DNA of 64,000 bases from the NCBI RefSeq assembly GCF_013823285.1, contig NZ_PNLV01000003.1, positions 1 to 64,000 of the forward strand, given 5' to 3'. The position numbers and the translations under genes are program-made. Shown here piece by piece: positions 30,792 to 39,068 of this stretch; the stretch's first letter is position 1, and every line of letters begins with the position of its first letter. This stretch comes from Brevundimonas sp. Its GTDB lineage: Bacteria > Pseudomonadota > Alphaproteobacteria > Caulobacterales > Caulobacteraceae. Below the pieces are notes generated by a model. It was not told where the DNA came from and did not search any database. It worked only from the letters and a program-made list of their open reading frames with translations.

Positions 30792-32954
30792 TCAGACCTG
30801 ATCGGCGGCAGCCCGAGCGGACTCTGGCGCGAAGCGTTCCGTTGAAGCGTCTTCCGTGCCCAGCTCGTCGATCCGGCCGGCGCCCACGGTCAGGATCCGT
30901 CCGGCCGCCTCGACGAGGGGCGAGCGGTGCGCCACCACGATGCGGGTTAGCGAAAGCTGCTCCACCAGGTGCACGATCGACTCCTCATTTTCGCGGTCGA
31001 GGTTGGCCGTGCCCTCGTCGAGCACGAGAATCTTCGGGCGTCGGTAAAGGGCGCGGGCGAGCAGGATGCGCTGCTTCTGCCCGGCGGAGAGACTCGACCC
31101 CATATCTCCGACGAGGGTGAGGTAGTTCATCGGCATGGCGACGATTTCCCCGTGGATCTGCGCCGCCATGGCGGCCATGTGAACGCGATTCAGGTTCAGG
31201 TCGGGGTCGAAGAACGCAATGTTGTCGGCCAGGGTCCCGGACAGCAGTCGATCGTCCTGTGACACGACACCCAGGTTCGCTCTCCAGGACTGCCAGAGGG
31301 CGCTGTCCGCAGGCTGGCCGTCGATCAGGATCTGACCCTCCGTCGGCGCGGCCAGCCCCAAGATCAGTTTGAGGAAGGTCGATTTTCCTGAGCCGGACGG
31401 CCCCACGACAGCAATATAGTCTCCCGCGCTGATTTTCAGATTCACCTTCTGAAAAATCCAGCTGTCGGCCATTCCGTAGCGGAACGAGACGTCCCGAAGC
31501 TCCAGTCCGCCAAGCACCTCTCGCGTCGGGGCCGTCTGCTGGCTGTCCGGCTGAGCCGAGATGATGTCGCCGATGCGGTCGATATGGATGCTCAACGCCC
31601 TGAACTGCAGCGCGCGGGATATCAGCGCAACCGTTCGGTCCGTGAAGGTCTGACGGAAGGCGAGAAAGGCGATGATCATGCCGATGGACAGGCCGCCGGC
31701 TGTAAGGACTTCGGTTGCACCGATATTGACGATCAGAACGACCTGGAGCCCGGTCGCCAGGTTCTGCAGGAACAGCTGACTCGTCTGCAGGCGGCCCAGT
31801 GAGACGGTCGCATTGAACTGTCTGGAGTAGAGATTCCGCCAGGACCCCTCGCGTTCCGCTTCACGCCCCATGAGCTTGATCGTCGTGGCGGCGCGGATCG
31901 TCTCCATCAGGTGGGACTGTTCGCGCGCAGACGTGGCTATCGCCTCTTCGGTGCGGCTGCGGGTAGCCGGGTAGAACGCTAGGCCGACCAGCAGGACAAT
32001 GATGACCGAGGCGAGGACGATGAGGGTGAGCTTCGCCGAATAGGCGAACAGGATGATCAGGGCGACCAGCGACATCGCTCCGTCGATCAGCGCCGAGAGT
32101 ATGCCGGAGGTGAGGGCGTCCTGGATCTGCCGCGTGGAGCCGACCCTCGACAGGATATCGCCGACGTGTCTTTTCTCGAAATAGGTGGCCGGAAGGCGGA
32201 TCAGGTGACGGACGAGGTTTCCGACCATCTGAAACATCATCTGGTTGCCGAGCAGCTGAAGACTCCAGTCACGGACCGCCTGCGTAAGTACCTGGAGGAG
32301 GACGACCGCGCCGAAGCCCAGCGATATGACGGTCAGCAGATCGAGGTCATTGTTGGCTATGACCTGGTCGATAACGATCTGAAGCTGAAACGGGATCGCG
32401 AACGTCGCGGCCTGCAGCGCGAGAGAAAGGCCTATGACGAAGGCCGCATGCCTATAGACGCCGCGCGCATTGCTCCAAAGGCTGCGAATCGAGACCGGCG
32501 CTCTCGCTACGATGGGTTCGAAGCTGGCCGATGGATGCAGCTCCAGGGCCACGCCGGTGAAATGTTTCGAGAACTCTTCCACGGGCATGCAAAGACGTCC
32601 GCGCACGGGGTCGTGGATGACCATCGAACCGCGCCGGGCGGAGACCAGGACGACGAAGTGGTTCAGGTCCCAGTGCACGATGGCCGGAAGCGCCAGCTTC
32701 GGCACGGCGGAAAGCTCCAGTCTCAGGGTCCTTGTCGAGAAACCCATCCTGTCCGCAAGTTCGGTCAGGCTTCGCAGGGTGGCGCCGGCGATGGAGACCG
32801 GAAAGCGCTGTCTAAGACCATTCAGATCAACATCATGGCCATGATAGCGCGCAATCATGGTCATGGAGACGAGACCGCACTCCGCCGCTTCCGCCGACAG
32901 GATAACGGGCATTGCGGGCTTGCGTGGAAACCGCAGATCAATATCGGAGATCAC
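30792..32954 (-). CDS. Peptidase-containing ABC transporter (C39, PCAT type)
   Basis: AECGLVSMTMIARYHG (catalytic Cys), HWDLNHFVVL (His), IHDPVRG (Asp); Walker A GPSGSGKSTFLKL, LSAGQKQRILLARAL. GTG start overlaps the HlyD stop (GTGA). Confidence 0.92.
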   Translation of the reverse strand: MISDIDLRFPRKPAMPVILSAEAAECGLVSMTMIARYHGHDVDLNGLRQRFPVSIAGATLRSLTELADRMGFSTRTLRLELSAVPKLALPAIVHWDLNHFVVLVSARRGSMVIHDPVRGRLCMPVEEFSKHFTGVALELHPSASFEPIVARAPVSIRSLWSNARGVYRHAAFVIGLSLALQAATFAIPFQLQIVIDQVIANNDLDLLTVISLGFGAVVLLQVLTQAVRDWSLQLLGNQMMFQMVGNLVRHLIRLPATYFEKRHVGDILSRVGSTRQIQDALTSGILSALIDGAMSLVALIILFAYSAKLTLIVLASVIIVLLVGLAFYPATRSRTEEAIATSAREQSHLMETIRAATTIKLMGREAEREGSWRNLYSRQFNATVSLGRLQTSQLFLQNLATGLQVVLIVNIGATEVLTAGGLSIGMIIAFLAFRQTFTDRTVALISRALQFRALSIHIDRIGDIISAQPDSQQTAPTREVLGGLELRDVSFRYGMADSWIFQKVNLKISAGDYIAVVGPSGSGKSTFLKLILGLAAPTEGQILIDGQPADSALWQSWRANLGVVSQDDRLLSGTLADNIAFFDPDLNLNRVHMAAMAAQIHGEIVAMPMNYLTLVGDMGSSLSAGQKQRILLARALYRRPKILVLDEGTANLDRENEESIVHLVEQLSLTRIVVAHRSPLVEAAGRILTVGAGRIDELGTEDASTERFAPESARAAADQV

Positions 32955-34192
32955 GTCCGGCGTCCCACCGCGTAGAGCGGATCGAGGAGCCACTCCAGAA
33001 GACTGCGACGATCGACGATAATATTGGCGGTCAGGATCATCCCGGGCTGGAGCGCGATCCGCTCGCCATAGGCCGAAACAAAGTCACGCTCGAGTTCGAC
33101 CCGGACCTTGAAGACCGGTTCCTGCAGCCCCAGGCCGGCGATAGCTACTTCGGAAGGTGCCAGGACCGTGCTCGAGACGCTGTCCACACGTCCCCGGCCA
33201 GAGCCGAACTTCTGGTAGGGATAGGACTGGTACTGAATGCTGACGGTGTGCCCTTCGCGCACGAAGCCGGCCGCCCGCGACGGAACGAAGATTTCCGCCA
33301 CCACCCTCTGACTCGTCCCGGCCAGGATCGCGAGCGTCGCTCCGGCAGGGACCGATTGGCCCTGTTGAGCGGGGAGGGCGAGAACGCGCCCGGCCACCGG
33401 CGCGGTCAGCCTGTAGCGGGCCGCGGACGTCAGCTGGGTGCGCCGCTGTTCCAGCTCTGACGTCGCGGCCAGTCCCTGCTCACGCGTCTGTTCGATCGCG
33501 ACGGGCATCGTCCTGATCTGGTTGTCGGTCTCGACGATCTCGCGCCGCAGCGCCAGGGACACACTCCGGGCCGTCGAAACCGCCTGTCTCGCGGCGAGCC
33601 ACTGGGCCTCGGCGCGTTCAAGATCACGGTTGGAAAGATAGCCTCTGGCGTGCAGATCGCGGGCCCGTTCCACGGCGGCGGCTTCAAGCGCCTGCTGCTG
33701 TCCGAGAAGTTCTGCGCCAAGAAGGGATTCGGCATGTTCGCCCTCAAGGGCGGATCGTCTCGCCCTGAGACTGTCCAGAGTCAGTCCGAGCCGCGCGACT
33801 TCCGCTTCCATGCTTGCGCTGGTGGCTCTGATCTGCGCCGCCGAAAGGGCCTCAAGCCGATCGCCGTCATCGCCGGAGACCGTGTCGAGTGATCGACGGA
33901 TCTCGGCCAGATCTGCGCCCAAGGGTACGATATCGCCTTCCTGGATGAATACTGTCTCGACCAGTCCGCCTTCGCGCGCCGTGGCGCGGATGATGCCGCC
34001 GCTGGGGACGAGCCAGCCGACGGCCGCCTCCTTCCTCGCGTAGGTGGACACCGACGCGAACACAATGGCGCTGGCCACGACGACGACCAGGGCGATCCCC
34101 ACCGAAATCCAGTTGAAGCCCAGGTCCAGAGTGACTTCGCCATCCAGCCGTCGAATAGCGTGTGAGACGCTTTCTGGTCTGAACAGTTTCAT
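32951..34192 (-). CDS. HlyD-family secretion periplasmic adaptor
   Basis: MKLFRPESVSHAIRRLDGEVTLDLGFNWISVGIALVVVVASAIVFASVSTYARKEAAVGWLVPSGGIIRATA; YQSYPYQKFGSGRGRVDSVS. Confidence 0.92.
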   Translation of the reverse strand: MKLFRPESVSHAIRRLDGEVTLDLGFNWISVGIALVVVVASAIVFASVSTYARKEAAVGWLVPSGGIIRATAREGGLVETVFIQEGDIVPLGADLAEIRRSLDTVSGDDGDRLEALSAAQIRATSASMEAEVARLGLTLDSLRARRSALEGEHAESLLGAELLGQQQALEAAAVERARDLHARGYLSNRDLERAEAQWLAARQAVSTARSVSLALRREIVETDNQIRTMPVAIEQTREQGLAATSELEQRRTQLTSAARYRLTAPVAGRVLALPAQQGQSVPAGATLAILAGTSQRVVAEIFVPSRAAGFVREGHTVSIQYQSYPYQKFGSGRGRVDSVSSTVLAPSEVAIAGLGLQEPVFKVRVELERDFVSAYGERIALQPGMILTANIIVDRRSLLEWLLDPLYAVGRRT

Positions 34193-34235
34193 TCGTGTCC
34201 CGGCGTGACGTCAGGCCGTGCGGCGCAACAGGCGC

Positions 34236-34472
34236 TCAGCGCCGCGGCCATCGCCAACGCCAGCCGCCTTCCGTTTTCAGGGCTGCGATCACGAAGAAGC
34301 CGATAAGCAGGCCGGCCATGGCCACCCAGCGCAAGACACCCTGAAGGCCGCCAGCGGCGGCGACAAAAAGTACAATGAACGCTACAAAGAGCACCCACCC
34401 CTGCCAGGCGATGGGCAGGGAGGAGCCGTAGCCGTATCGCTTGGCTGCGAACCAGGCCTTCGACCGGGGCAT
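34236..34472 (-). CDS. Small two-TM membrane protein
   Basis: MPRSKAWFAAKRYGYGSSLPIAWQGWVLFVAFIVLFVAAAGGLQGVLRWVAMAGLLIGFFVIAALKTEGGWRWRWPRR; start overlaps the epimerase stop region. Confidence 0.78.
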   Translation of the reverse strand: MPRSKAWFAAKRYGYGSSLPIAWQGWVLFVAFIVLFVAAAGGLQGVLRWVAMAGLLIGFFVIAALKTEGGWRWRWPRR

Positions 34473-35938
34473 CAGGTTTTCTCTCCCTGCAGGGGTACGG
34501 ACTCGATCAGTCCAGCCCGACGCGCGTCCGTAATGACACCCACAACCTGGAACGGGTCGACGCCTTCTCGCGAAGCGAGCTGCACAATCTGCAAGGGCGA
34601 CTTGTCCCCGTCGTTGATCATCCTGCCGATAACGTCGAGGAGCCCGGTCTCGACCTTCACGTGAGCGCTTTCGACCCCGACGCCGCGCTCGTCGTCGAAG
34701 AAGTCAATATGTTGGCCGAAACGGATGGGAGCGTGCGGATCAATCTTCGATCCCATGTTCCGCGCGATCATCTCCTTCATGGTCGCCGCGAGATTCTCCG
34801 GTCGGTCGTACCGGGCATCGTCGAAGACGATGTATCCGTCCGGCCATTCATCGCAGGGCGCCGTCGGACTGATGAGACGGACTCTTCGCTCGACGATGTT
34901 GATGAGGAAACCCGTGACGCAGGCGATCGTGCCGTTCACTATGGTGCCGTTCTTGTGCTGGACGGGGCCTTCGGCCTGCACGGAGCGACCCTGATAGGCG
35001 CGCCCGGCGCCGGACTTGGGCGCAGGACTCCCCTTGTTCTGAAGCACCAGCTCCACGCCCAGCAACTCCTCCGGTGTGAACTCCTGGTGGATCTGAAGCA
35101 GGATCTTGGTCGTGAGCACGGAAAAGCGGTTGGGGAAGGACTTCGAGCGTTCCCAGCGCGCCAGGACGGCCCGGGTGAGCTCCTTGTTTCGCAGTGGGAT
35201 CGCCGAGGTCGTCTGGGGCAGCACGCCAACCACCTCTTCATAGACATCGAGGAAGTCCGCGTACTCCGGATTGTCCAGAGGTTCGGTCGCCCAGTAACAG
35301 AAGCCCGTTTTGAGACCGGGGCCAAGTACGCTTTGGACCGCGCGCAAGGTTTGCTCCCACTCGTCCCGACCGGCGCCCTGAACAGAGAAATTGCCCCCGA
35401 ATTTCGCGGCCGAAATCCCGCAGAACCAGCATCCCACCGAGCATCCGCTGGAGAGTTCGAACGTGACGGGAGGGTGCACGATGCCCTGTGAGTGCGCCCC
35501 GAGCTCGAAGGCGGTCCGGTTGATCTGGCGTCGCCGCCACTGATCAAACGCCGGATCGGCGCCTGCGGTGTCTCCGATCTCCCGGATCTTGTCCCGAAGG
35601 CCCAGGAGCCCATGGAGATGTTCATCCCAAAGGGCGGTCAGGGGCCAGTCGTCTGCGGTTGCGCTGGACCTGTGAGCGCTGAACTCGATGTTGAACACAG
35701 GCTGCAGACTCGTGAGGTCGAGTTCGCACCCGCACGCGGCGGCGGCTTCCTCAAGGCTCATAACACCTGCGAGGACAGCCCCCCGGTAAACATCGTCCCC
35801 CTGGAATCTCTCCAGAAAGCGCTTGATATGCGCAATCTGTCTCAGCTGTTCCGGAGGGCGTGAAAACGCCTCCCGGAACGCTGAAAAGACATCCTCGTGG
35901 GCGACCGGCTGCGCGGCCAGGCTGCCTGCTTCCGGCAT
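34472..35938 (-). CDS. Radical SAM RiPP maturation amino acid epimerase (PoyD-like)
   Basis: FELSSGCSVGCWFCGISAAKFGGNF, FCYWATEPLDNPEYADFLDVYEEVVGVLPQTTSAIPLRN, NRFSVLTTKILLQIHQEFTPEELLGVELVLQNKG, TIACVTGFLINIVERRVRLISPTAPC; family by recalled motifs. Confidence 0.85.
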   Translation of the reverse strand: MPEAGSLAAQPVAHEDVFSAFREAFSRPPEQLRQIAHIKRFLERFQGDDVYRGAVLAGVMSLEEAAAACGCELDLTSLQPVFNIEFSAHRSSATADDWPLTALWDEHLHGLLGLRDKIREIGDTAGADPAFDQWRRRQINRTAFELGAHSQGIVHPPVTFELSSGCSVGCWFCGISAAKFGGNFSVQGAGRDEWEQTLRAVQSVLGPGLKTGFCYWATEPLDNPEYADFLDVYEEVVGVLPQTTSAIPLRNKELTRAVLARWERSKSFPNRFSVLTTKILLQIHQEFTPEELLGVELVLQNKGSPAPKSGAGRAYQGRSVQAEGPVQHKNGTIVNGTIACVTGFLINIVERRVRLISPTAPCDEWPDGYIVFDDARYDRPENLAATMKEMIARNMGSKIDPHAPIRFGQHIDFFDDERGVGVESAHVKVETGLLDVIGRMINDGDKSPLQIVQLASREGVDPFQVVGVITDARRAGLIESVPLQGEKT

Positions 35939-35939
35939 G

Positions 35940-36359
35940 TTACGAAGCCGCCCTTGTAACCGAGGGCTCAGTGGCCAGCAGGAAGGCGAGCGCCACAGCC
36001 ACCGCCGCCGCCGCCACCGCCACGACGACAACGGCGAAGGCTTCGGTCAGGACGACCGCATTGCCTTCAACGAAGGTCGACGTGCCGGCGCCGCCGACCC
36101 ACTTGATCTCATCTTCGGTGAGTTCGCGCATTTCGCCGGTCTGATCGTCGTACATCTTCAGCTTCGGAGCCTTTGGAGGTCCCATCGCCGCGACGTTCTC
36201 GATCACCTGCTGGGATGCATCCTCTTCCGAGAAGTCGTAACCTAGGCTCTGCGCCCCCTTGGCCAGGGCGCCGATATCAAAACTCTCGCTCAGACAGGCT
36301 TCCAGCACCGCCGGGTTCGACATTGCGGCGGCTCGGAAACGCTCAATCTCGGTATGCAT
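35940..36359 (-). CDS. Nif11-like leader RiPP precursor with double-glycine site and hydrophobic core
   Basis: MHTEIERFRAAAMSNPAVLEACLSESFDIGALAKGAQSLGYDFSEEDA (Nif11-like) ... ELTEDEIKWVGG|AGTSTFVEGNAVVLTEAFAVVVVAVAAAAVAVALAFLLATEPSVTRAAS; strong RBS (AGGAGGAG); one intergenic nt before the epimerase. Confidence 0.87.
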   Translation of the reverse strand: MHTEIERFRAAAMSNPAVLEACLSESFDIGALAKGAQSLGYDFSEEDASQQVIENVAAMGPPKAPKLKMYDDQTGEMRELTEDEIKWVGGAGTSTFVEGNAVVLTEAFAVVVVAVAAAAVAVALAFLLATEPSVTRAAS

Positions 36360-36414
36360 AGTCTCCTCCTGAATAGCAGCATGGCATGAATTACACCTGA
36401 GAGTTGCAGCGGTT

Positions 36415-36442
36415 GATGCGTCTTGTCAAACCTTAGATGCGT
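36415..36442 (-). promoter_or_regulatory. Candidate promoter/operator of the Nif11 precursor operon
   Basis: On the minus strand: ACGCATC-taaggttTGACAag-ACGCATC, two identical 7-mers 21 bp apart flanking a consensus -35 TTGACA. Confidence 0.4.
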
Positions 36443-36983
36443 ATAAATCAGTCCGGCCATTATCTCAGGTAGTGCCCCCGTCAGCAGCACGTCACCGGCA
36501 CCGGCTTCGCACCGCTACCCGACAGCCTCCGTCATTACGTCGCGCTGGCTGCCGAATGCCCGAGTGAAGACAAATGCGAGAGTCCGGTGGAGCTGACACC
36601 CCGCTGGCGACCCCGCGAGGGCTCCCAGCGGGCGCGCACCGACACGCGGGGGGCTCTCGAACCGGTGTGGAGGCCCCGGCGCCAAGGCGGGCCAGGGACC
36701 GCTTGAGTCACGTACCAATCAAACTCCGCAGGCTTGCGCGGCTCCGCGGCTTTGCCTCATGGCCAGGCGGCCATGCGCGCCGTTCAGCCGAAGACCGGGT
36801 CTGTGAAGACGCAGGATTTGCCCGACCCGTTCGGAGGAGGGCCAGGGGCGGTAAGAAGGAGGGCGTCCAGAGGCGTCCTGACTGAGCGCGGGAAGTCCGG
36901 GCGGAAGCCGGTCGCTTTCGCCAACTATATGGAGAGCACGCTCCGCAGCTTGGAGAGCGCCCAACGCAGCCCTATAGTGAAGC

Positions 36984-37361
36984 ATGCCGCGCATCGCCCT
37001 CACCCAGCCCCATCCCTTTGATATTGAAGTCGGCGCCCGCGTCGCCATCCGGAGGCGGGCCATGGGGCTCAGTCAGACGGACTTGGGTCAGGCCGTAGGG
37101 ATAACCTTCCAGCAGGTCCAGAAATACGAACGCGGCGCCAATCGCATCTCGGCGTCGCGTCTTTTCGAGATGTCGAAGGTTCTTGGCGTAAGCTGCGCCT
37201 GGCTGATGGGCGAGGAGGGCGCTCCCGGCGGGAGCGACCTCAGGGGCGTTGATGCGTCTTCCCAGAAGCTTCTGGTGGCGTGGGAACGGCTGGACGCGCG
37301 CGACCAGGTCGCGGTGCTCAACCTCGCACAGACCCTGGCGGCTTCGAAGCCGCCAGTCTGA
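36984..37361 (+). CDS. XRE-family helix-turn-helix regulator
   Basis: VGARVAIRRRAMGLSQTDLGQAVGITFQQVQKYERGANRISASRLFEMSKVLGV. Confidence 0.9.
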   Translation: MPRIALTQPHPFDIEVGARVAIRRRAMGLSQTDLGQAVGITFQQVQKYERGANRISASRLFEMSKVLGVSCAWLMGEEGAPGGSDLRGVDASSQKLLVAWERLDARDQVAVLNLAQTLAASKPPV

Positions 37362-37431
37362 CGTCTGCGTTAACCCTCTGGACTATCGCCGCTTTCCCCC
37401 CCTAACTTGGCGGACGGACGGGGGAGGGACA

Positions 37432-37968
37432 ATGCGGGGAAATCGCCTGACGCAGCGCGAAGTGCAGTGTGTCGTGCTGGCGGGCAAGGGGTATACGGAT
37501 AAGGAAATCGCCCAGCGACTTCGCCCCGGCGGACGGGGCATGTCCCCGAAGACCGTCAGCAATCATCTTCACAGCGCCTATCAGAAACTCGGAACGCGGA
37601 GCCGGGACGCCGCCGCCGCCATGGTCGCCCGGAATTACCCAGTTCCACCTATACCTATACCCGAAGCGGACGCGGGCGGGCCTGATCCGGTCGTCGCCGC
37701 CGGCCGGGATGATCGGGGCGAAGACGGTGGACGGGCCGGCAATCCCCTTTATGGGGCCTATGTCGCGCTCGGCGCTTCGCGGGTTCCGCCCCGCTGGGTG
37801 GGCTCGCGGACCGGCCTGATCCTCATCTGGACCCTGTTCGGTCTGATGCTGATCATCGCCGGTTTCGGAGTCCTCACCGCCTTCGGGTCCATCGACCGGT
37901 TCGCGGACGACGCCTTTCGATCAACCGCTGAAGGCGTGAACAATGAACCGCAACCCCAAGGCCGATGA
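37432..37968 (+). CDS. LuxR-type HTH regulator with C-terminal transmembrane segment
   Basis: LTQREVQCVVLAGKGYTDKEIAQRLRPGGRGMSPKTVSNHLHSAYQKLGTRSR then TGLILIWTLFGLMLIIAGFGVLTAFG. Confidence 0.82.
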   Translation: MRGNRLTQREVQCVVLAGKGYTDKEIAQRLRPGGRGMSPKTVSNHLHSAYQKLGTRSRDAAAAMVARNYPVPPIPIPEADAGGPDPVVAAGRDDRGEDGGRAGNPLYGAYVALGASRVPPRWVGSRTGLILIWTLFGLMLIIAGFGVLTAFGSIDRFADDAFRSTAEGVNNEPQPQGR

Positions 37969-38296
37969 TTTCGCATCAGTGACGGCCGCTGAACTGCAGA
38001 CGTTCGAACAGATCCTCGACCAGGCCATCGCCAGCGGCGGGCAGGTGCTCATTACGCTTTCGGCCGGACGCACCAGCGCCAACCTGGCGGCGGCCATAGG
38101 CCAGAAGGGGGCCGAAAGGCTCGCTGCAGCGCTGCAGGGCCTCCTCACTGTCCGCGGCCACGTGGTGGACGCCCACCGTTATCTGGAGCGAGACGCCAGG
38201 GCGATGGGCATGAACTGGAGTCTCTTCGCCCCCCTGGAAGACAAAGACGGCTCCACAGTTCCGGACCGACCCACGCGAACCGCGACCCTGACATGA
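37943..38296 (+). CDS. Hypothetical protein
   Basis: 117 aa, overlaps the LuxR-like gene end (translational coupling likely), in-operon. Confidence 0.6.
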   Translation: MNRNPKADDFASVTAAELQTFEQILDQAIASGGQVLITLSAGRTSANLAAAIGQKGAERLAAALQGLLTVRGHVVDAHRYLERDARAMGMNWSLFAPLEDKDGSTVPDRPTRTATLT

Positions 38297-38306
38297 ATAG
38301 CGATTG

Positions 38307-38780
38307 ATGACGGCTTTTCTGCTTCCCGCGAACCTCATCGCCCTCGCCCTGCTGCTGCGTTTCGGAGGCAGGCAAGACCGCCTGGGCGCCGTGGTGTTCA
38401 CCGGGGCGCTGATCATCACCCCGTTCGTGGATCACATCCTATGGGGGAGCTGGAAAGCCGGTGCGGCCTGCGTGGATGCCCTGATGCTCATCGGCTTCTG
38501 GACCCTCGCGGAGCGATACGACCGCTGGTGGCTGGTGATGGCCGCGGGCTTTCAGCTGATCGCCGTCATCACCTTCGTCATCCCGTGGTTTCAGCCGGGA
38601 GCCTATTTCATCTGGACCGGCGTCACCCTCCGAATCGGCGTGTGGCTCCTGCTGTCCATCACCCTCTTTATCGGCGCCTGGGAAGCCTGGGCAGCCCAGC
38701 GGTTCGCCAGGGAGGCGACCAATGACCCAACCAACTTTCGAAGAAGCCGCGCTGCACTGGCCACGTCTGAGCGCCGGTGA
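38307..38780 (+). CDS. Hypothetical multi-pass membrane protein
   Basis: Several hydrophobic helices (LIALALLLRFGG, WWLVMAAGFQLIAVITFVIPWF, IGVWLLLSITLFIGAWEAW). Confidence 0.6.
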   Translation: MTAFLLPANLIALALLLRFGGRQDRLGAVVFTGALIITPFVDHILWGSWKAGAACVDALMLIGFWTLAERYDRWWLVMAAGFQLIAVITFVIPWFQPGAYFIWTGVTLRIGVWLLLSITLFIGAWEAWAAQRFAREATNDPTNFRRSRAALATSERR

Positions 38781-39024
38781 TCAGGCGGAGACCGCCCGTG
38801 AAGACGATCTGTATCTTGCCTGCGAGGAGGTCATCCTTAGTCGTGAGATCACCACCCACGACGACGCGGTCCTTGTCTGCCAGGTCCTGCTGGACAACCT
38901 GAGATCAGGCCAGCGTTCAGACGAGCTCGATATCAGGGCTGTAGCTTCTCTGAGAACCTGGCTCGCCGGCCTGGCCGATGACGGCGATCTTGCCAGGGCG
39001 ACAAGGACTGGTCTGGCCGAGTGA
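38722..39024 (+). CDS. Hypothetical protein
   Basis: 100 aa acidic ORF overlapping the upstream ORF end; weak support beyond operon-like spacing. Confidence 0.45.
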   Translation: MTQPTFEEAALHWPRLSAGDQAETAREDDLYLACEEVILSREITTHDDAVLVCQVLLDNLRSGQRSDELDIRAVASLRTWLAGLADDGDLARATRTGLAE

Positions 39025-39068
39025 CCGCCAGAGTCTGCGGCGGCTCCCTGTCGAGACGGCATCGGCTC

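Noticed and set aside
36500-36980. Short ORFs between the Nif11 precursor promoter and the XRE gene (e.g. 36574-36885 +)
   Set aside because: Arg/Pro/Gly-rich translations without motifs; treated as intergenic.
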